A stretch of DNA of 64,000 bases, taken from Dactylellina haptotyla. Taxonomy: Eukaryota > Ascomycota > Orbiliomycetes > Orbiliales > Orbiliaceae. Shown piece by piece: positions 46,765 through 59,400 of this stretch. Where the stretch lies: assembly GCA_031310005.1 (NCBI GenBank), contig CM062386.1:62001-126000 (forward strand). Direction: 5' to 3'. The first letter of the stretch is position 1. Each line of letters opens with the position of its first letter. Position numbers and translations under genes: made by a program. Under the pieces are notes generated by a model. That model was not told the origin of the DNA. It saw only the letters and a list, made by a program, of their open reading frames with translations, and did no database searches.

Positions 46765-47136
46765 CTAGAACAACTGCGGCCGTTCGGGTTCTGACTCCCC
46801 AGGAGATTGGCATGGTCGCATAGCCATCTCGCGAAGCCCACTGCAGGCCTCTGGGATGCACCTATCCATTTGAACTTAACGTTAGCCATTCTGTCGGAAA
46901 TTTTGTATTCCAAGGTATCCAGCTTACTTGTGAACGTCAGCAACCCATTCTTCGGTACACTGTGGAGTTTGAATATAAAATTTGCAGGCGTTGGCCATGA
47001 CGGTGCAACCCATAGATATCCCGATTGCTGGGGCCTCAACTGTGCCATTGGTGGAAGAGTCTTGGCGACGGAGGTGAGGGAAAGCGCTTGCCATGGTAGC
47101 GAAGAGGGCAAGAGTGGAAAAGGTTGGGAACTTCAT
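46765..47136 (-). CDS. Small secreted six-cysteine protein
   Basis: Two exons (47136-46928, 46861-46765), 101 residues. Residues 1-18 are a signal peptide (TLALFATMASA), followed by Arg-Arg at 23-24 as a possible Kex2 site. One N-glycosylation site (NGT) follows. The mature part has six cysteines at 44, 51, 60, 71, 76 and 87. The intron (GTAAGC donor, CTAAC branch, ATAG acceptor) brings in the last three, since exon 1 alone stops after ADVHK. I recognise no family. Size, cysteine content and secretion are those of candidate effectors or surface peptides. An alternative acceptor a few bases downstream would change the second half, so the C-terminus is less certain than the start. Confidence 0.55.
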
Positions 47137-48568
47137 GGTGATAACTGAATAATCTTAATGAGATCTTGAGAATATTGATGGAATATCTAAATTTTGATTT
47201 GGGGTAGAGAGTCGATTGTAAAATGATTGTAGTGATGGCAAATAATTGTAATTTAATAACAGAGACCTTGGAAGACATTCTTGGCTCCTTATATATCTTG
47301 GCTCCGCATTGCTCTATCTACTCCAAATATTCTTTCCTACAATCAAAATCGAAATTATAGCATAGCTGAAGGGCGATCTCAGCATCGGGTTGAAACATCT
47401 GCAAGATCCGAGCTTCTCTATAAGATTGAACTTCGAGCGAATCGATACCTTCAGGGGCCCTATCTTCAGATTGGTGCTAATCACTCCTTATCGCATGCCA
47501 AATAGAGGAACTCTTACTTCCTTTAAAACGCACTGATATTCGTTGAAGGCTAGTTCACTGTCAATAGGCAACATATTTTGGCTGCGGGAAATTTAGTGCG
47601 GTCTAGCATTCTAGGCGAGAAACAAGCTTTCTTTCTCTCCTCAAGATGCTGATCGTCGTTACATGTAGATATTTTGTCCCTTCAGGTGAATCCGTGGTCG
47701 GCGCGCTCCCAGGAACCGCAGATCTTTCTTTTTCTTCTGTTACCTTAATGACGTTGATACAATGTTCCGACTTTCTAGATTGGTGAAGGCCTGACATTGG
47801 GGCCATGTCTCCGTACAGGGATCAAGAACTAAAATCCCGTTTTGTCGATTCTTAAACTATCTGAGCAAAAATCGTCTCTAACTTATATAACTCGAGGAAG
47901 TTCGGAGCTTGTATAATTTCTACAAGACCAGATGATCGTGAAGATCAAGATATCACAATGCTATCATCGTGCAATAGCTAACGCAGTTCTGAAGTATCAT
48001 GAGGTATCCTTTGCGTTGTTTGCAAGAGTTGCCTTAGAAAAGGAAGCTGCGGCTGGAGTGGACGCCGATAAGACGTAATTTTCTACCAAAACATTCGTCG
48101 AGTATCATTCGAAAGCAGATTCCCAAAGCTCGGAGATTAATATTATTTTATTCGTAGTAAAGGAGTAATTTTCCAGGCTAATTATATAACATCAATGCTT
48201 CCAAAACCTCCAGACGTTGATCTGGGAAAAAGTCCAACACATTATTATCTTGTGTTATTTTCTTTAGCCAGGTTGAGCGAAGAAGCACTATGATAGCAAA
48301 GATGGAACCGCCTCGTTTTAGAGATGATATAATTGAGTGACGTTTACAAAGGCGATACTCGGTAAACTTATGGCGGGTAGGGTGCAGTGGCACTTCCAAG
48401 GGTCTTGATATTTATATAACCTTATATTGATCCTATCATTGCGTGATTGTGAATATTGGGAATATTGGGAACCGAAGTATCCGGCTAAAGCTTTGCTTTG
48501 GATTTCCCTCGGAACATTCCCTAATTGTATTTTAGTATATGTTGAGTCTATGATAGGCCTAAGGATGG
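47137..48568. other. Intergenic, 1.4 kb
   Basis: Promoter of the six-cysteine protein gene, then AT-rich sequence. Frames at 47281-47505, 47603-47806 and 48178-48399 are short and without features. Confidence 0.55.
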
Positions 48569-49742
48569 TTATACCTCTTGCAAAACTGTCGCCACCAAGT
48601 CTCCCTCTTCATTCCAGTACTTCATTTCAATAACGCCGCGACCGCCATCTGCAACAGTAACGCGATTCTCAACTGCAAGCCATTTTGTGGGGTCAAACGG
48701 TTTGTGGAAGTATATTATATGGTCTAAAGATGTAATCCAAGAGATCTAGGTTCGGTATTAGCGAATTGTACGTTGTAAGCAGCGCATGCGGTATGACAGA
48801 AACTTACATTTTGATGAGGAATCAAAACAGCTGGTAGTTGACTCGAAAATGCGTCGCTTGCCATAGCAAAAGCTGAAGCTTTATACTTTGGGTGATGAGG
48901 AAGCTGCCCGCGAACTCGCAAGTATTGATATATTGGGCTTAGTGCGGAGGTTGGCATTCGGCCAATCTTCATATCTTGGTTTCCGGTATCGGAAGACTTC
49001 TTGGCCGGCTCGAACCCTTTGTCACCATACTCATAAGTATATCAATTAGTGCACAAGTTCTTTTCGAGTTTATGAAATTTGAAGCTAGTAGGGCTATTTC
49101 GGACGTACCAGCTGGTATCTCATTTGACTTCTGGAGTGTGTGCTTGACTTCAATCGCGGCCGAAAGAATCTCATCATTTTCTTTCATTCTGTCATGAAAG
49201 ATCATCTGGTAGTAGTCGCTGCGCATAACTGGATCCATTTTCTCAATGCTGGGAAAGTCAGGACGCAGGCTAGGGTTGTATTTGATAACAGGGCTCTCTT
49301 CAAACATATGAAAGGAGACAGTTGCGATGAAAACGAGACGAGTATACTGGAATGCATGGACAAGACGGTTTGAAATAGTGTTCCCGGTTCTTATCGGTGA
49401 GACTCTGTACGCAACAGACTGGGTTGGATCGGCTAAGAAACTCTGGTTAGCATTTCCATGGGAGCACATTGAATTGGTAGTCTTACTTCGGTCAATGAAG
49501 TTACCGTGGAAAGCATGAATTGACAACCCGTCCTTGATAGTAGCATGTGCAGCGAGAATTGCTTGTCCAATTATTTGGCCGCCGAATATGCTTAGGGAGC
49601 GCGAGGGTAGGTAATGGTTGCCCACAATGGAGACCGACGTGAATGGGTCCTTCTCCAGAGTATTGACCTCTATTTGCTTGAGTATTGGAGCTTGTAGAGG
49701 CTTTTCATGCTCTATAGCAGCTGTCGCGGACTTTTTATCCAT
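48569..49742 (-). CDS. Acyl-CoA thioesterase II (TesB-like double hotdog)
   Basis: Four exons (49742-49487, 49432-49109, 49016-48808, 48745-48569), 321 residues. Hydrolyses acyl-CoA to free fatty acid and CoA, usually in peroxisomes or cytosol. First hotdog: SRSLSIFGGQIIGQAILAA, AFHGNFI, DPTQSVAYRVSPIRTGNTIS. Second hotdog: FAMASDAF, then SWITSLDHIIYFHKPFD and NRVTVADGGRGVIEMKYW, and VATVLQEV at the end, all matching TesB and peroxisomal ACOT8/Tes1. The C-terminus lacks an SKL-type signal. The first intron is 54 nt and in frame without stops, so retention would give a longer protein; removal restores the family motif FIDRTDPTQS. The second acceptor (ACAAAG) was chosen for phase and is less certain. 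Confidence 0.85.
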
Positions 49743-52700
49743 CTCTAGAGATTTTTATAAGTCAAGTAATTTAGTATAAATGTCTATAAAATGCTTGGTA
49801 GCGAAGAGAAAAGGAAAGAATTCCGTGTTCTAATAGCTTTATGTTTAACATGGAGAGGGGAGTGGTCGATGTGAAAATGGGATGGGATGTCTTCCATGAA
49901 GATGAAGAGAAGTTCGAGCTCAAGGCGTGGTTTGATTTATGGCGAGTTTCTTATTACGTTGCTGAGTTAGTGGCTACGTCGGTATACTCGCAACAAGACG
50001 CTGGCTAGGGTTTCTCCAAATCAATCACTGCGCATAAAGTCGAAAAAGGGACTTCATCATCTTCCTGCGACGGTATTAGCTGATCAGTAGAATTAACCCG
50101 TTCAGTTGTCAGTGCACTAGCTAGCATGTATGCATGCACATACCCAGATATCATGCAGCTGTATGGCTGGATATGCGTTCCACCCAGGTGCGTATGCATG
50201 GACGACAGGTTAAATCTCGGTTTTGCACATAAACGTGAGACGATCGTGATCAGATCTAGTTATATTTTATACAAAATGATTCCATCGAAAATCAAGCTTT
50301 TGATTTAACTTGGTATAGCATATTACTGTGGTAACCAGATCAAGGGTTATCAAAAGATTTCTTAAGAATGGAGATTATCGATTAGATCACCGCTGAGTTA
50401 CCGTGCATCCTTTTCGACCATCAATATCGATATATTCGTATTATTAGCAGTAACAGGATAGAATTTCCCAGGTACTCCGCTTCAATTGATTCTATAAGCT
50501 AGTGATTCACATTTTAGTGGATCATCATGCTATTTCGAACGCGTGAAGTCTAGGTTTTGCTGTATGTTCAAGCTCTTGCTTACCGGCCCCAGGCCAGACT
50601 CAAGGACGCCTTCTAACTGGCCACCGGATAGTTTGCTTGCCCGTGACTGGGTACGAGACCACATATATGCTGCCTCTACCAAAGCAGTCTTTATTTATCT
50701 TACTCATATAAAATCTGAGGTAACGATCCTTAAGTCTACGATATGTGAGCTTGCTCGGGGCTCAAATGCTTTTAATCTGTTATATAGTGGCTATATAATG
50801 CGCTTTCTGATAAATATTGGGTAGCTCTGAAATCGCAATATTTAAGGCGGTTCTAACACATATTTTGACATCGATTGGCAGATGTGTCGGAACATTCGAA
50901 CAGCCCTTCTGTAGTCTTGGTAGTCTCGTTGCCATACTATACTCTTGGATACTGACCAACTGATTTTCGAACGGCCAGTTAATAGCGATACCATACGCGT
51001 ACAGAAAGTCACTGCATACATGTCTACCGACTTCGACTGAACAAAAAATAGAGTATCTTTTTCTTTCTTCCTCGTTCAGGCTCCCCACTTGTCACCAGGC
51101 GGAACTCGCAATTAGGCAGTAAAAGCAAGGGTGTGGAGATAGGAAGGCGCTGGTAGATGCGAACTATGATGGATCGAATCCGAGTCAAGTCACGGGCCAT
51201 TCTAGTCAGCGTCTTGAGAAACCGACTTGACAGCAAAAAAAACGCTCAGCTAGCGGAATGAAAGAAGCGACGCAAGTTTCAAGATATGTAAGTCCAAGTG
51301 CAAGGAATCTTCGATGTTGTATTAGCCCGACCGAATCCAAACGGCATATGCGTACCCAGACCTGGAGGCTACCACGATACCATGGAAGCCCCGCCTCAGA
51401 TTTATGAAATGCAAAGTCATGTAAGGCAATCCAGCTAGTGGATCGATAGCCGGGTTAGGATAAATGTGCGAATAGCTGTCTTGTGGTATTTGGGAGTGTG
51501 AAACCACGACGTAAAAGTAGCTGCTAACTAAGCGCTTCCTTGCGCTGGAGAGGCTAGAATCGTTGCCCAATTTCTTCGAACATCTCGTTTGAGCTATCAG
51601 CTCCTGCAGCGCGCGTGTGCCAAGTAATTCCAAGACGACGCATTTCGAAGCCTTGCTCACTAGCCTCAATTCATCGCGTGAGCCGTGGGGCCGACTTACA
51701 GCTCCTATGCAGGTTTGTTGGAATGTTAGACTTACAACACGGCCGAACCTAACTGTCGGGAGCCTCGAGAGAATGAAAAAAGAGAAGACGCTAAACACGC
51801 CTCCCCCCCTCCCCAGGGCCCTTGCTATCCACGTTTTGCCCTCAAAGATAGCTTGATATCATGATCCGTGCAATAGCGCAGAGAGATCCACTTCAGATTG
51901 ACTGGCCAGCTGTCCGAGGTCGCAATCTTGGATCCGAATTTCCGAAGTCGCTCCCTAATTTGTCGGACTTCAACCCAGGTCGGCGAGATAATGGTGCCTG
52001 GTAGCGGAAAAGCGCAGGTGGCAAAGTTCCAATATGGTAATGGTCAGATATGATGTCGCACTGACCATGGGGTTCATATTCTCATATCCAAAAGTCAGAC
52101 AATATGATCCTGTGAATCCGACCTTGCTGATCCTGGGCGAGGGAATTCATAAACGGAATATATGTAGTCTAGCTCCTAGCCATCTATCAATTGCATCCAT
52201 CCGAGATGTGACCTCAGCAAGTCACATGAGGTTTATAGCTGCTGCAAGGGTGTGTTAGGGCAATCAGTGATTTATTATCATGGCAATGTAATTAAATAAT
52301 AAGGCAAGGGTTTCTGAGTGAAATCTTGGAAAATAATGTAGCCAGTGCTTCCAATGAATAGTTTCGGTCCCACCGCCTTCACAAGCGTCTGCAGCGGTTA
52401 GCTTGGTTTGTTAGGCTCAGGCGGTGCGAGAGAGAGCCATGCAACAAACAAGCAAGGTTACAATCACGACACTATGAGGTACTGTTCATGCATAAGTTGC
52501 CTAGCTCGGTTCGTGTCTGCCGTTGAGTTGGTTTTCGGAAACTTGACCTCAATACATACTGTACTGTAATATTATTAATGGCAAGGAAGAACCGGGTCAC
52601 TTGACATGCAGGTCCCTGCGCGATTCGAAAGGGCTTGAGCCAGGCTTAGACAGCTACAGACATAAGAGAACTTTTGGGAAACCGTTACAATGGATGTACC

Positions 52701-52831
52701 AGGGGAATAATTTGAGTCTATTGCGAATTAAACCGAAAGGAAAATGACCACATGCTAACAAAGAAATGAGAAAGACACTCAAAGGCTCCCAGCGAATGAT
52801 ATTGTTTCACGAACAATGGTGGGTAGCCCCT
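49743..52831. other. Gene-poor stretch, 3.1 kb
   Basis: I find no recognisable gene. The longest frame (51322-51798, minus, 158 codons) has no domain and no splice context. AT-rich and mixed segments alternate; no terminal repeats or transposase motifs are visible. Confidence 0.5.
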
Positions 52832-54791
52832 TCAGGCGTCTTGGTCAAGCCTGACTGCAGGGTTACCTTCGATAAAATTCAAGTCTACCTTGTGACCTAG
52901 TAGCTCCCTGATGTTCGAAACGCCATATCTGTTCGATCAAACAAAGGATAGAGTTAGTAAAATGAGGCAATGCTGCACCCTGCGGATGAGTATTTGTGCG
53001 GCAAAGCAGGGGGCACTTACTTGATCATCGTGGGCCGTTCCAAGCTCAGTCCCCAACCGTGAACCTTCATACCCTTTGGTAGGCCCATGCTCTCTAACAT
53101 TTCAGGTCTGAACATTCCAGAGTTACCAATCTCAACCCATTTGCCTAGGCCCTCGTGCCAGCTGAAGATCTCCATGCTGGGTTCGGTGTAAGGGTTGTAT
53201 GCGGGCTTGAAACGTAGCTGCTTCACACCCATCTTTCCAAAGAACTCATTCATGAACCCGATGAGATCACCGAGAGTCAGGTCAAAGTCGGCAATAACTC
53301 CCTCAACCTGGTGGAACTCAGCCAAATGTGTCGCATCTACCGTTTCGTTTCTGAACACCCTGTCGATTGAGAAATAGCGGGCTGGCTTCGGGTCCTGAGC
53401 TAACTTGTATAACATTGCGGCAGAGGTTGCAGTGGTGTGTGTGCGCAAAACGAGTTTTAGAGACTCCTCAGGTTGCCAAGGGTATCGATACCCCAGAGAT
53501 CCAAACTTGCCATTCTCATGCACCTGCTTAATATTGTCCCAATACTCGGTTAAAAGTTCCCCTTTCTCATTGCGAGGCATGTCGGCCATAGGAGGGTCTG
53601 AGATGAAGAAAGTATCTTGCATATCACGAGCTGGGTGCTGTTGGGGCACGTAGAGCGCGTCAAAATTCCAGAAGCCAGACTCCACAAATCTTATAATACA
53701 TTTAAAAACCTCGAATCAGTAACTCTCTGGCTGAACGGGGTAGTTGGGAGAAATTACTGGCTCGTAGGCATTTCTGTGAAACCCATTTCAAAGAAGATTT
53801 GGCGGAATTCATGGCGAACCTTGCCCACTAATAACGAATGTTAGTAAGCTCCCATAGTTGATGGTACCGCCGGTCCAGATTAACGTACAAGGATGCAGTG
53901 CCCCCGACATAGCTGGCGCACCAAGTGCCTTGAGATTGTATGGTTTGAAGGTAACCTCCTGCCATTTGCCACTACAACATCGCCGAAAATGTCAATGCTG
54001 TCCCAACCAACACTCGAGAAAAGACTTCGGATTTCCCGTCCCAACCTTTGCAGCATATCCGAATCCAGGTCGGTGTATTCCTTCAAGACTTCCAAGGCGA
54101 ACTTGGGACCTTTCTTAATCGTAAAGGCGATCTTTTTTTGTGGCGAGATCAACTTTCGTTTTCTTAAATCTGCCATTGTAGTGGCATCAGGGAGGGAACC
54201 AGTTTTGGAAATTGTTTCCAGGTCTTTTTGTGTTAGATCGTCAATCTCGTCAACCTGAGCGCCGGGTTAGCAAGCTCCCATCGAGCCAGTGACATCGCAA
54301 GATGGTCGATCTTACGAACCCCGGCTATTATCTTTGATTTGTCCTCGGGATGCTTCTTGATCCATCCTTCTTTGAAAGCTCTCATTTGGCCAACCTTTGC
54401 GCCATTCGGGTCATTTGCGAATTCTTCCTGCTTCTATTGGTGGCGTCAGATGATCAATTCTGATAGAACATCCGTCTCATCTTCATGTATTATCTTAAAG
54501 TCCAGTAGCTCTTACAGCAAGGTCGGCAATCTTGAGCTCCCCCAGCGCGTGAACCACATGGAAGACCTTCGCTTCGTGGCTGCCCGATGTACGAATCTGC
54601 TCTCCCTCGGCTGTCAAGATGTTGTATTCGGAGTCTCTCGTTTCATAAATGATCATCTCCTTGGATTGTAACGAGTCCAGAGCCGCTTTCAGTGTGGCGA
54701 ACGGTACCGTGGGGAAGGCATCCTCGGATGTCAGGGCAGCGGTAGACGAAGCATCGAGCTTTTGCAGGACTTCCGTTTGAAGTTCTGCCAT
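52832..54791 (-). CDS. FRS2: Phenylalanyl-tRNA synthetase alpha subunit, cytosolic
   Basis: Seven exons (54791-54516, 54433-54320, 54254-54046, 53971-53889, 53827-53758, 53689-53021, 52928-52832), 505 residues, almost the size of the yeast protein. Catalytic subunit of the cytosolic heterotetramer charging tRNA-Phe. N-terminal winged-helix segments ([30 protein letters not shown]) are for tRNA binding. The class II core starts at [19 protein letters not shown] (motif 1). [13 protein letters not shown] follows, then [19 protein letters not shown] (motif 2), [21 protein letters not shown] and [15 protein letters not shown] (motif 3). The donors at two junctions are weak (GTTCGT, GTTGGG), but both restore the conserved protein. 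The gene is divergent from APT across 992 bp. Confidence 0.95.
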
Positions 54792-55783
54792 GGCGGGGTT
54801 GGCCCACGGGGATCTGTGTACCAGCTGTACGGGACGATAACAAGTCTTGAATATGTTTCGAGGTGTTCGAGGGTAGCAGGAGCCGAAACTTCTTTGATTC
54901 GAATCAGCGGCCAGGCGTCGAGCTTTGAATGTTTGATGGCGCTGGCGGTTGCTGTTGTAGGTTGGCGACTGTTTTTTTTGGTGTTGACTGCGGGGCACAG
55001 AAAAGTGGGATGAACCACAGAACGACTCACACAGAAGCCGGCGGACGTGCGGGCACCACGCACGCGCAGCCGGATTGTGGGTTCGATATGTATAGTCCAT
55101 TGCGTAGCGGCCCCGGTAGCGGGAATCAGAAATACGAAGCTCACAATCAGTTCATGGGATCGGTCTACGAGGCCATTTTATTGCACTTTGATCTTGAGCG
55201 TGTGGCTGGGTGGCGATGTGGCTGGTGTTTCGGGTGGCTTGCGCGTGTTTGACGGCCCGATCGGAACCAAGCCAGCAAAAAAAAAGCCAAAACCACAGCG
55301 GACAAAGACGATATCCGCTGTTTGGCTCTCTGGATTCTTTCTGAAAGCGAATGCATGATAGGAGTCTGAACACTAACCTCTTTGACACAAGTCCGAGACT
55401 GAGATCCACTGCCCCGTGCCCGAAATTCGCTCAAGCACTGGGCAAATTGTGAGCTTGGTCCTATTGCGGACTCCGGATTCCCCTGGCTCAAAGATCTTTC
55501 CAGCGCCTGCCAGTTAGCGTAATCCCTAATTGATATCCCTTGATAGGTATTTCCGCTTAAGAAAGCCGACGACGAGGGGCTTCATCTTCTTATCATCAAC
55601 CATCAACATCTGTTCATTCTCCAGACCAAGATAATCCGAAGTTTTTTGGGGCGATAACCTCTATATCACGAAGATTTGTAACCCTCTTCCCGTGAGGTCG
55701 TCATATACACCATCGCTACCAGTTTTCCCGCTGTTGGTGGGGAAGGGCACTAGCTCGAAAGACTACAAACAAAACAAACGGTC
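54792..55783. promoter_or_regulatory. Shared divergent promoter region, FRS2 / APT
   Basis: 992 bp separate the two start codons. The part near FRS2 is GC-rich with unsupported frames on both strands; the part near APT is CT-rich leader. Both flanking genes are housekeeping, consistent with a bidirectional promoter. Confidence 0.45.
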
Positions 55784-56477
55784 ATGTCATCCGCCGACGT
55801 TTCACAAAAACTGCAGAAGCTGCACGACGAGCTGCGAGGCGCGCTCAAGCAGTACCCAGACTTCCCCCAGCCCGGCATAATTTTCGAGGACATCCTGCCA
55901 CTTTTCTCATCTTTCGAGCTCCATACAAAGCTTATTGATGCTCTGGTCCTTCAGGTAATCGAGGCATTTCCATCCAAACCAGATGTCATCGTCGGGCTTG
56001 ACGCCCGCGGGTTCCTCTTCGGTCCCAGCCTGGCACTCAAGCTCGAAGCGGGTTTTGTACCCGTTCGTAAGAGGGGCAAGATGCCCGGCGAGTGCGTCAG
56101 CGAGAAGTATATGAAGGAGTATGGTGAAGATTGGTTTGAGATGCAAAAGGACGGTATCAAACCGGGTCAGAAAGTCCTTGTCGTAGATGACATAATTGCA
56201 ACAGGTAAGAGTTTTCCTGACACCCGCGAGAGAGAGAGCCGCATGTGAAAATTCTCAACCTCAAACCTACGAAAGAGGGAGAGAGATAAAAAACTTTGCC
56301 TCCAAAACCATTACTGATGTGTATATTCCTTTTCAAATAGGCGGATCGGCTGCTGCCGCGGGTTCCCTAGTTCAAAAGCTAGAGGGTGACCTTCTAGGAT
56401 TCCTTTTCATCCTTGAGCTCGATTTTCTGAAGGGACGGGATAAACTCAATGCACCAGTTCACACGCTGCTACACTAG
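55784..56477 (+). CDS. APT1: Adenine phosphoribosyltransferase
   Basis: Two exons (55784-56204, 56341-56477), 185 residues. Salvages adenine with PRPP to AMP in the cytosol. The PRPP-binding loop VLVVDDIIATGGSAAAA straddles the intron, which splits the codon after IAT and is exactly repaired by splicing. Other family blocks: YPDFPQPGIIFEDILPLF, VIVGLDARGFLFGPSLALKL, FVPVRKRGKMPGE and the C-terminal GDLLGFLFILELDFLKGRDKL. Length equals yeast Apt1 (187). The 136-nt intron holds two short GA runs. Divergent from FRS2. Confidence 0.95.
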
Positions 56478-59400
56478 CCAAAACGGAATGTACCAAGATT
56501 TGCGAACCTTGCATGTGGCGGATGGTGCTTCAGCCATAGCTTTACGGATATGTCAAACAATAGATTAGACAAGGCTTTTATGATTTGCCAGTTAATATTC
56601 CGAACATGATGTTTTGAAAGCAATAATACGCGTATATTTGTACTGATTCTCAATTTCTCATTTCGGCTTGTCCCTGTGAGAGAGTCTTCGGAATGCAATT
56701 CCTTGCGTGCGTATACTACCAGCCGAAAACAGACAACCCATGTCCCGGACCGCCGCCGTGAGCACTGAGCCACGCTCACTCGACGATTCTAAAGCTGAAC
56801 AGGACATGATACATACGATCGCTCAACAAAATTTTATCATCTGCGGGGTGTGTCAAAGTGGAGGGGAAATTATCTGTTTCAGTCAATATTTCGCTTCCTG
56901 GTCGTGCATTGCATCAATTTTTTTTAAAAAAAATCGCTTGTGGGTGCGGGACAGACTTGTTTATTTAATAAAAAAAAAATTTTAAAAAAGGAGGAAGGCC
57001 TTCTATTTGGCAATCCCAGGTTTGGTAACAAGGATGCAAGAAGATCGAAAGCAAGGGCTGCAATTCTGGCAACGTTGACGAGTATTGAGAGTTCCGGATT
57101 AGCACCTGAGCTACTCAACAAGTATTATGGATGCTTTAAGGCAATGCTGTGCGGTGCGGCGCGGCGAAGTCGCATTTGAACCGCCTACAACACAAAAGCT
57201 CTGTGGATGTTTCGGCTTCTAAGAAATTGCGATGCAGCCGTCCTGTGTGTTACGATTACCTCAGGTACTAAACTGTCAAAGAGAGGGCCTGAATAACCCC
57301 CACAGCACCGCACACTGCGCACGACGGTTTTCTGCTGCTTCCTCTGCGTCTTTTCTATCCATTTCAATGCTGTTACACTAGGTCATTTCAGAGGAAGATC
57401 TTAGCTTTCGTTGGCAAATAGCATCGTCGTTGAACCAGACCAATCGTCGTTGAATTATGATACCCCAATCGGAACTAGTCGTGTCCGGGTCCCACCAAGA
57501 TTCGAATTGTCGCACAGGAAAAGGACCAAATTTGTGGCTTTCCCCTCATCTTACCCGTCATTTCCAGTTTTTCTTCGTGCAGATCTAGAACTCTGGGTGC
57601 CCAGAAGCCTCTTCGATCATCCTACTAATGTGACAGACGGAAATGTAACCCCTGGTATGCTACACCAGCAAGTAAATATTCTATCAAACGTCCACCTGGG
57701 ACCGACACCATCGCAAACCGCTCCACTCCTATAATCCCAAAATTCGCCTGAGCATTCTGAGAAGCACTGACTGGACGCGTACGGTTCAGGCACTGCTCCA
57801 GCTTATGTGCGCATTGGCTAGCCCAGGGGAGAAAGGTACGTATCAGAATGGGAGTGGACCTCATGTCAACGGCTCATGGACGCACGGCACAAGTAAGCTA
57901 GTCGGGACCGCTGTGTGACTTCGCTTCGTAATGCAATGCCCATGAAAAAAAATATTACGACACAGAATGATGATCCCTGTCGGGTCGAATATTCGCTTGT
58001 TTGTGGGGCAAACCATCCTCAACGGCCAACTCCATAAAATAAGGAACCGGAAATGCAAAGGCAAGAGTCGGTCCTGGTTCATCTTCTGCGTGATAGATAT
58101 CTTGCCTGTTTAAACACGCCTACACGGGGATTCCCGTCGGTTCGAGTCGCAAATTTGAGCAATAGGCCATCTCCGACACAAAACCCAAAACCAGGTCCAA
58201 AGGTTTGGCAGCTGCAGCTTTAGCGCATTGAGCCTTCTAGATACGTGGACACGAACGGCAACTAATATTCGAAAGGGTTACCAAGTATAAGCGAAGTCCA
58301 CCCAGTGTAAATCGTTTTTCACGATCCGAAATTCTAGCCGCAGATTTCAAGGGTTCAATTGTCCTGTTCGGAAGAATCACCGCCAAGGCAAGGCTCCTTC
58401 GATCAGCTAGTCAATGACCACTGTGAATCTTAGTGCCGCTCCCTCTTGATTATATCGATCGTATCGGAGGCAAGGGTCCAGGCAGAACTAGTGCCTTGGC
58501 AGAGAGCTTTGCAAAGGTTGGTGGATGAGCATTTTGGCTCCTCTGTTTACATTGTTTATTCCTTTTCTCATCAAGCCTGTATCTCAAAGAAAATTGAATG
58601 ATTGAATATTAGATTCGATTGAGGCCGCATCTATCAGAATACAGATGCTAGATGTGAAAATTCCACTGAATTATGTATGCAACCACGGTAGCAACAAATA
58701 TGCACCAAAGCGGCGGTCCTTCAGATTCCAGACCTCATTTTATATTTGATAATGTGGAACCTTCCACTGACAGTCCAAGGATCCTGGTATTAGGTATCGT
58801 TATCTTGAACCTTCCATACGAGCCCCCTCCCAGAATGAAAAAAAAAAAAAAACTCCTTGAGATCAAGCCATGCAAGGACTGCCACGGGGATATTCGGAGA
58901 GCCTGAATCCGGGATAGTGCCCCAGATCATATCGGCTTTGAGATTTTTTCCCACCCACATCGGTTTGTACCACATTGCGCTTTGTATCTCAACACACCTG
59001 CAGCTGCCACCCATTCCAAATGGAATTTTCGGCCGGGTGGGAGACAAAAAGCAAACAGGACAAGAGCAACCACCCACCAGCACTGGAAGAAGCAAGCACA
59101 CGGGCCCCCCGAATTTGCATCGCTTAGAAGCCCAGTTCGCGAAGTCCTAAACATGACCCAGCTCCAATAAAGCTTCACTAGCGTAACGCCAGTGCATCAG
59201 CCGTCTGCCGCCGATGGATGTTGTTCCTTTTAATATCAAGCTTGTGATACGGAGCCGACTATAACCCTCCAACGGCAGGAGTTTAGTATCTAAGTACCTG
59301 CCAACTCCCACGCTTCAGAGGGGAATTTATGCGAGAGATTTATTTTGGTCCTCCGTTTCCATATATATCTTCGAGTAATTCCCACAAACTCCACTGCATC

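Noticed and set aside
51322-51798. Minus frame of 158 codons
   Set aside because: No family, no splice context, unusual composition; isolated in gene-poor DNA.
58130-58160. GGTTCGAGTCGC resembling a tRNA B-box
   Set aside because: T-stem does not close and no A-box lies at the right distance.
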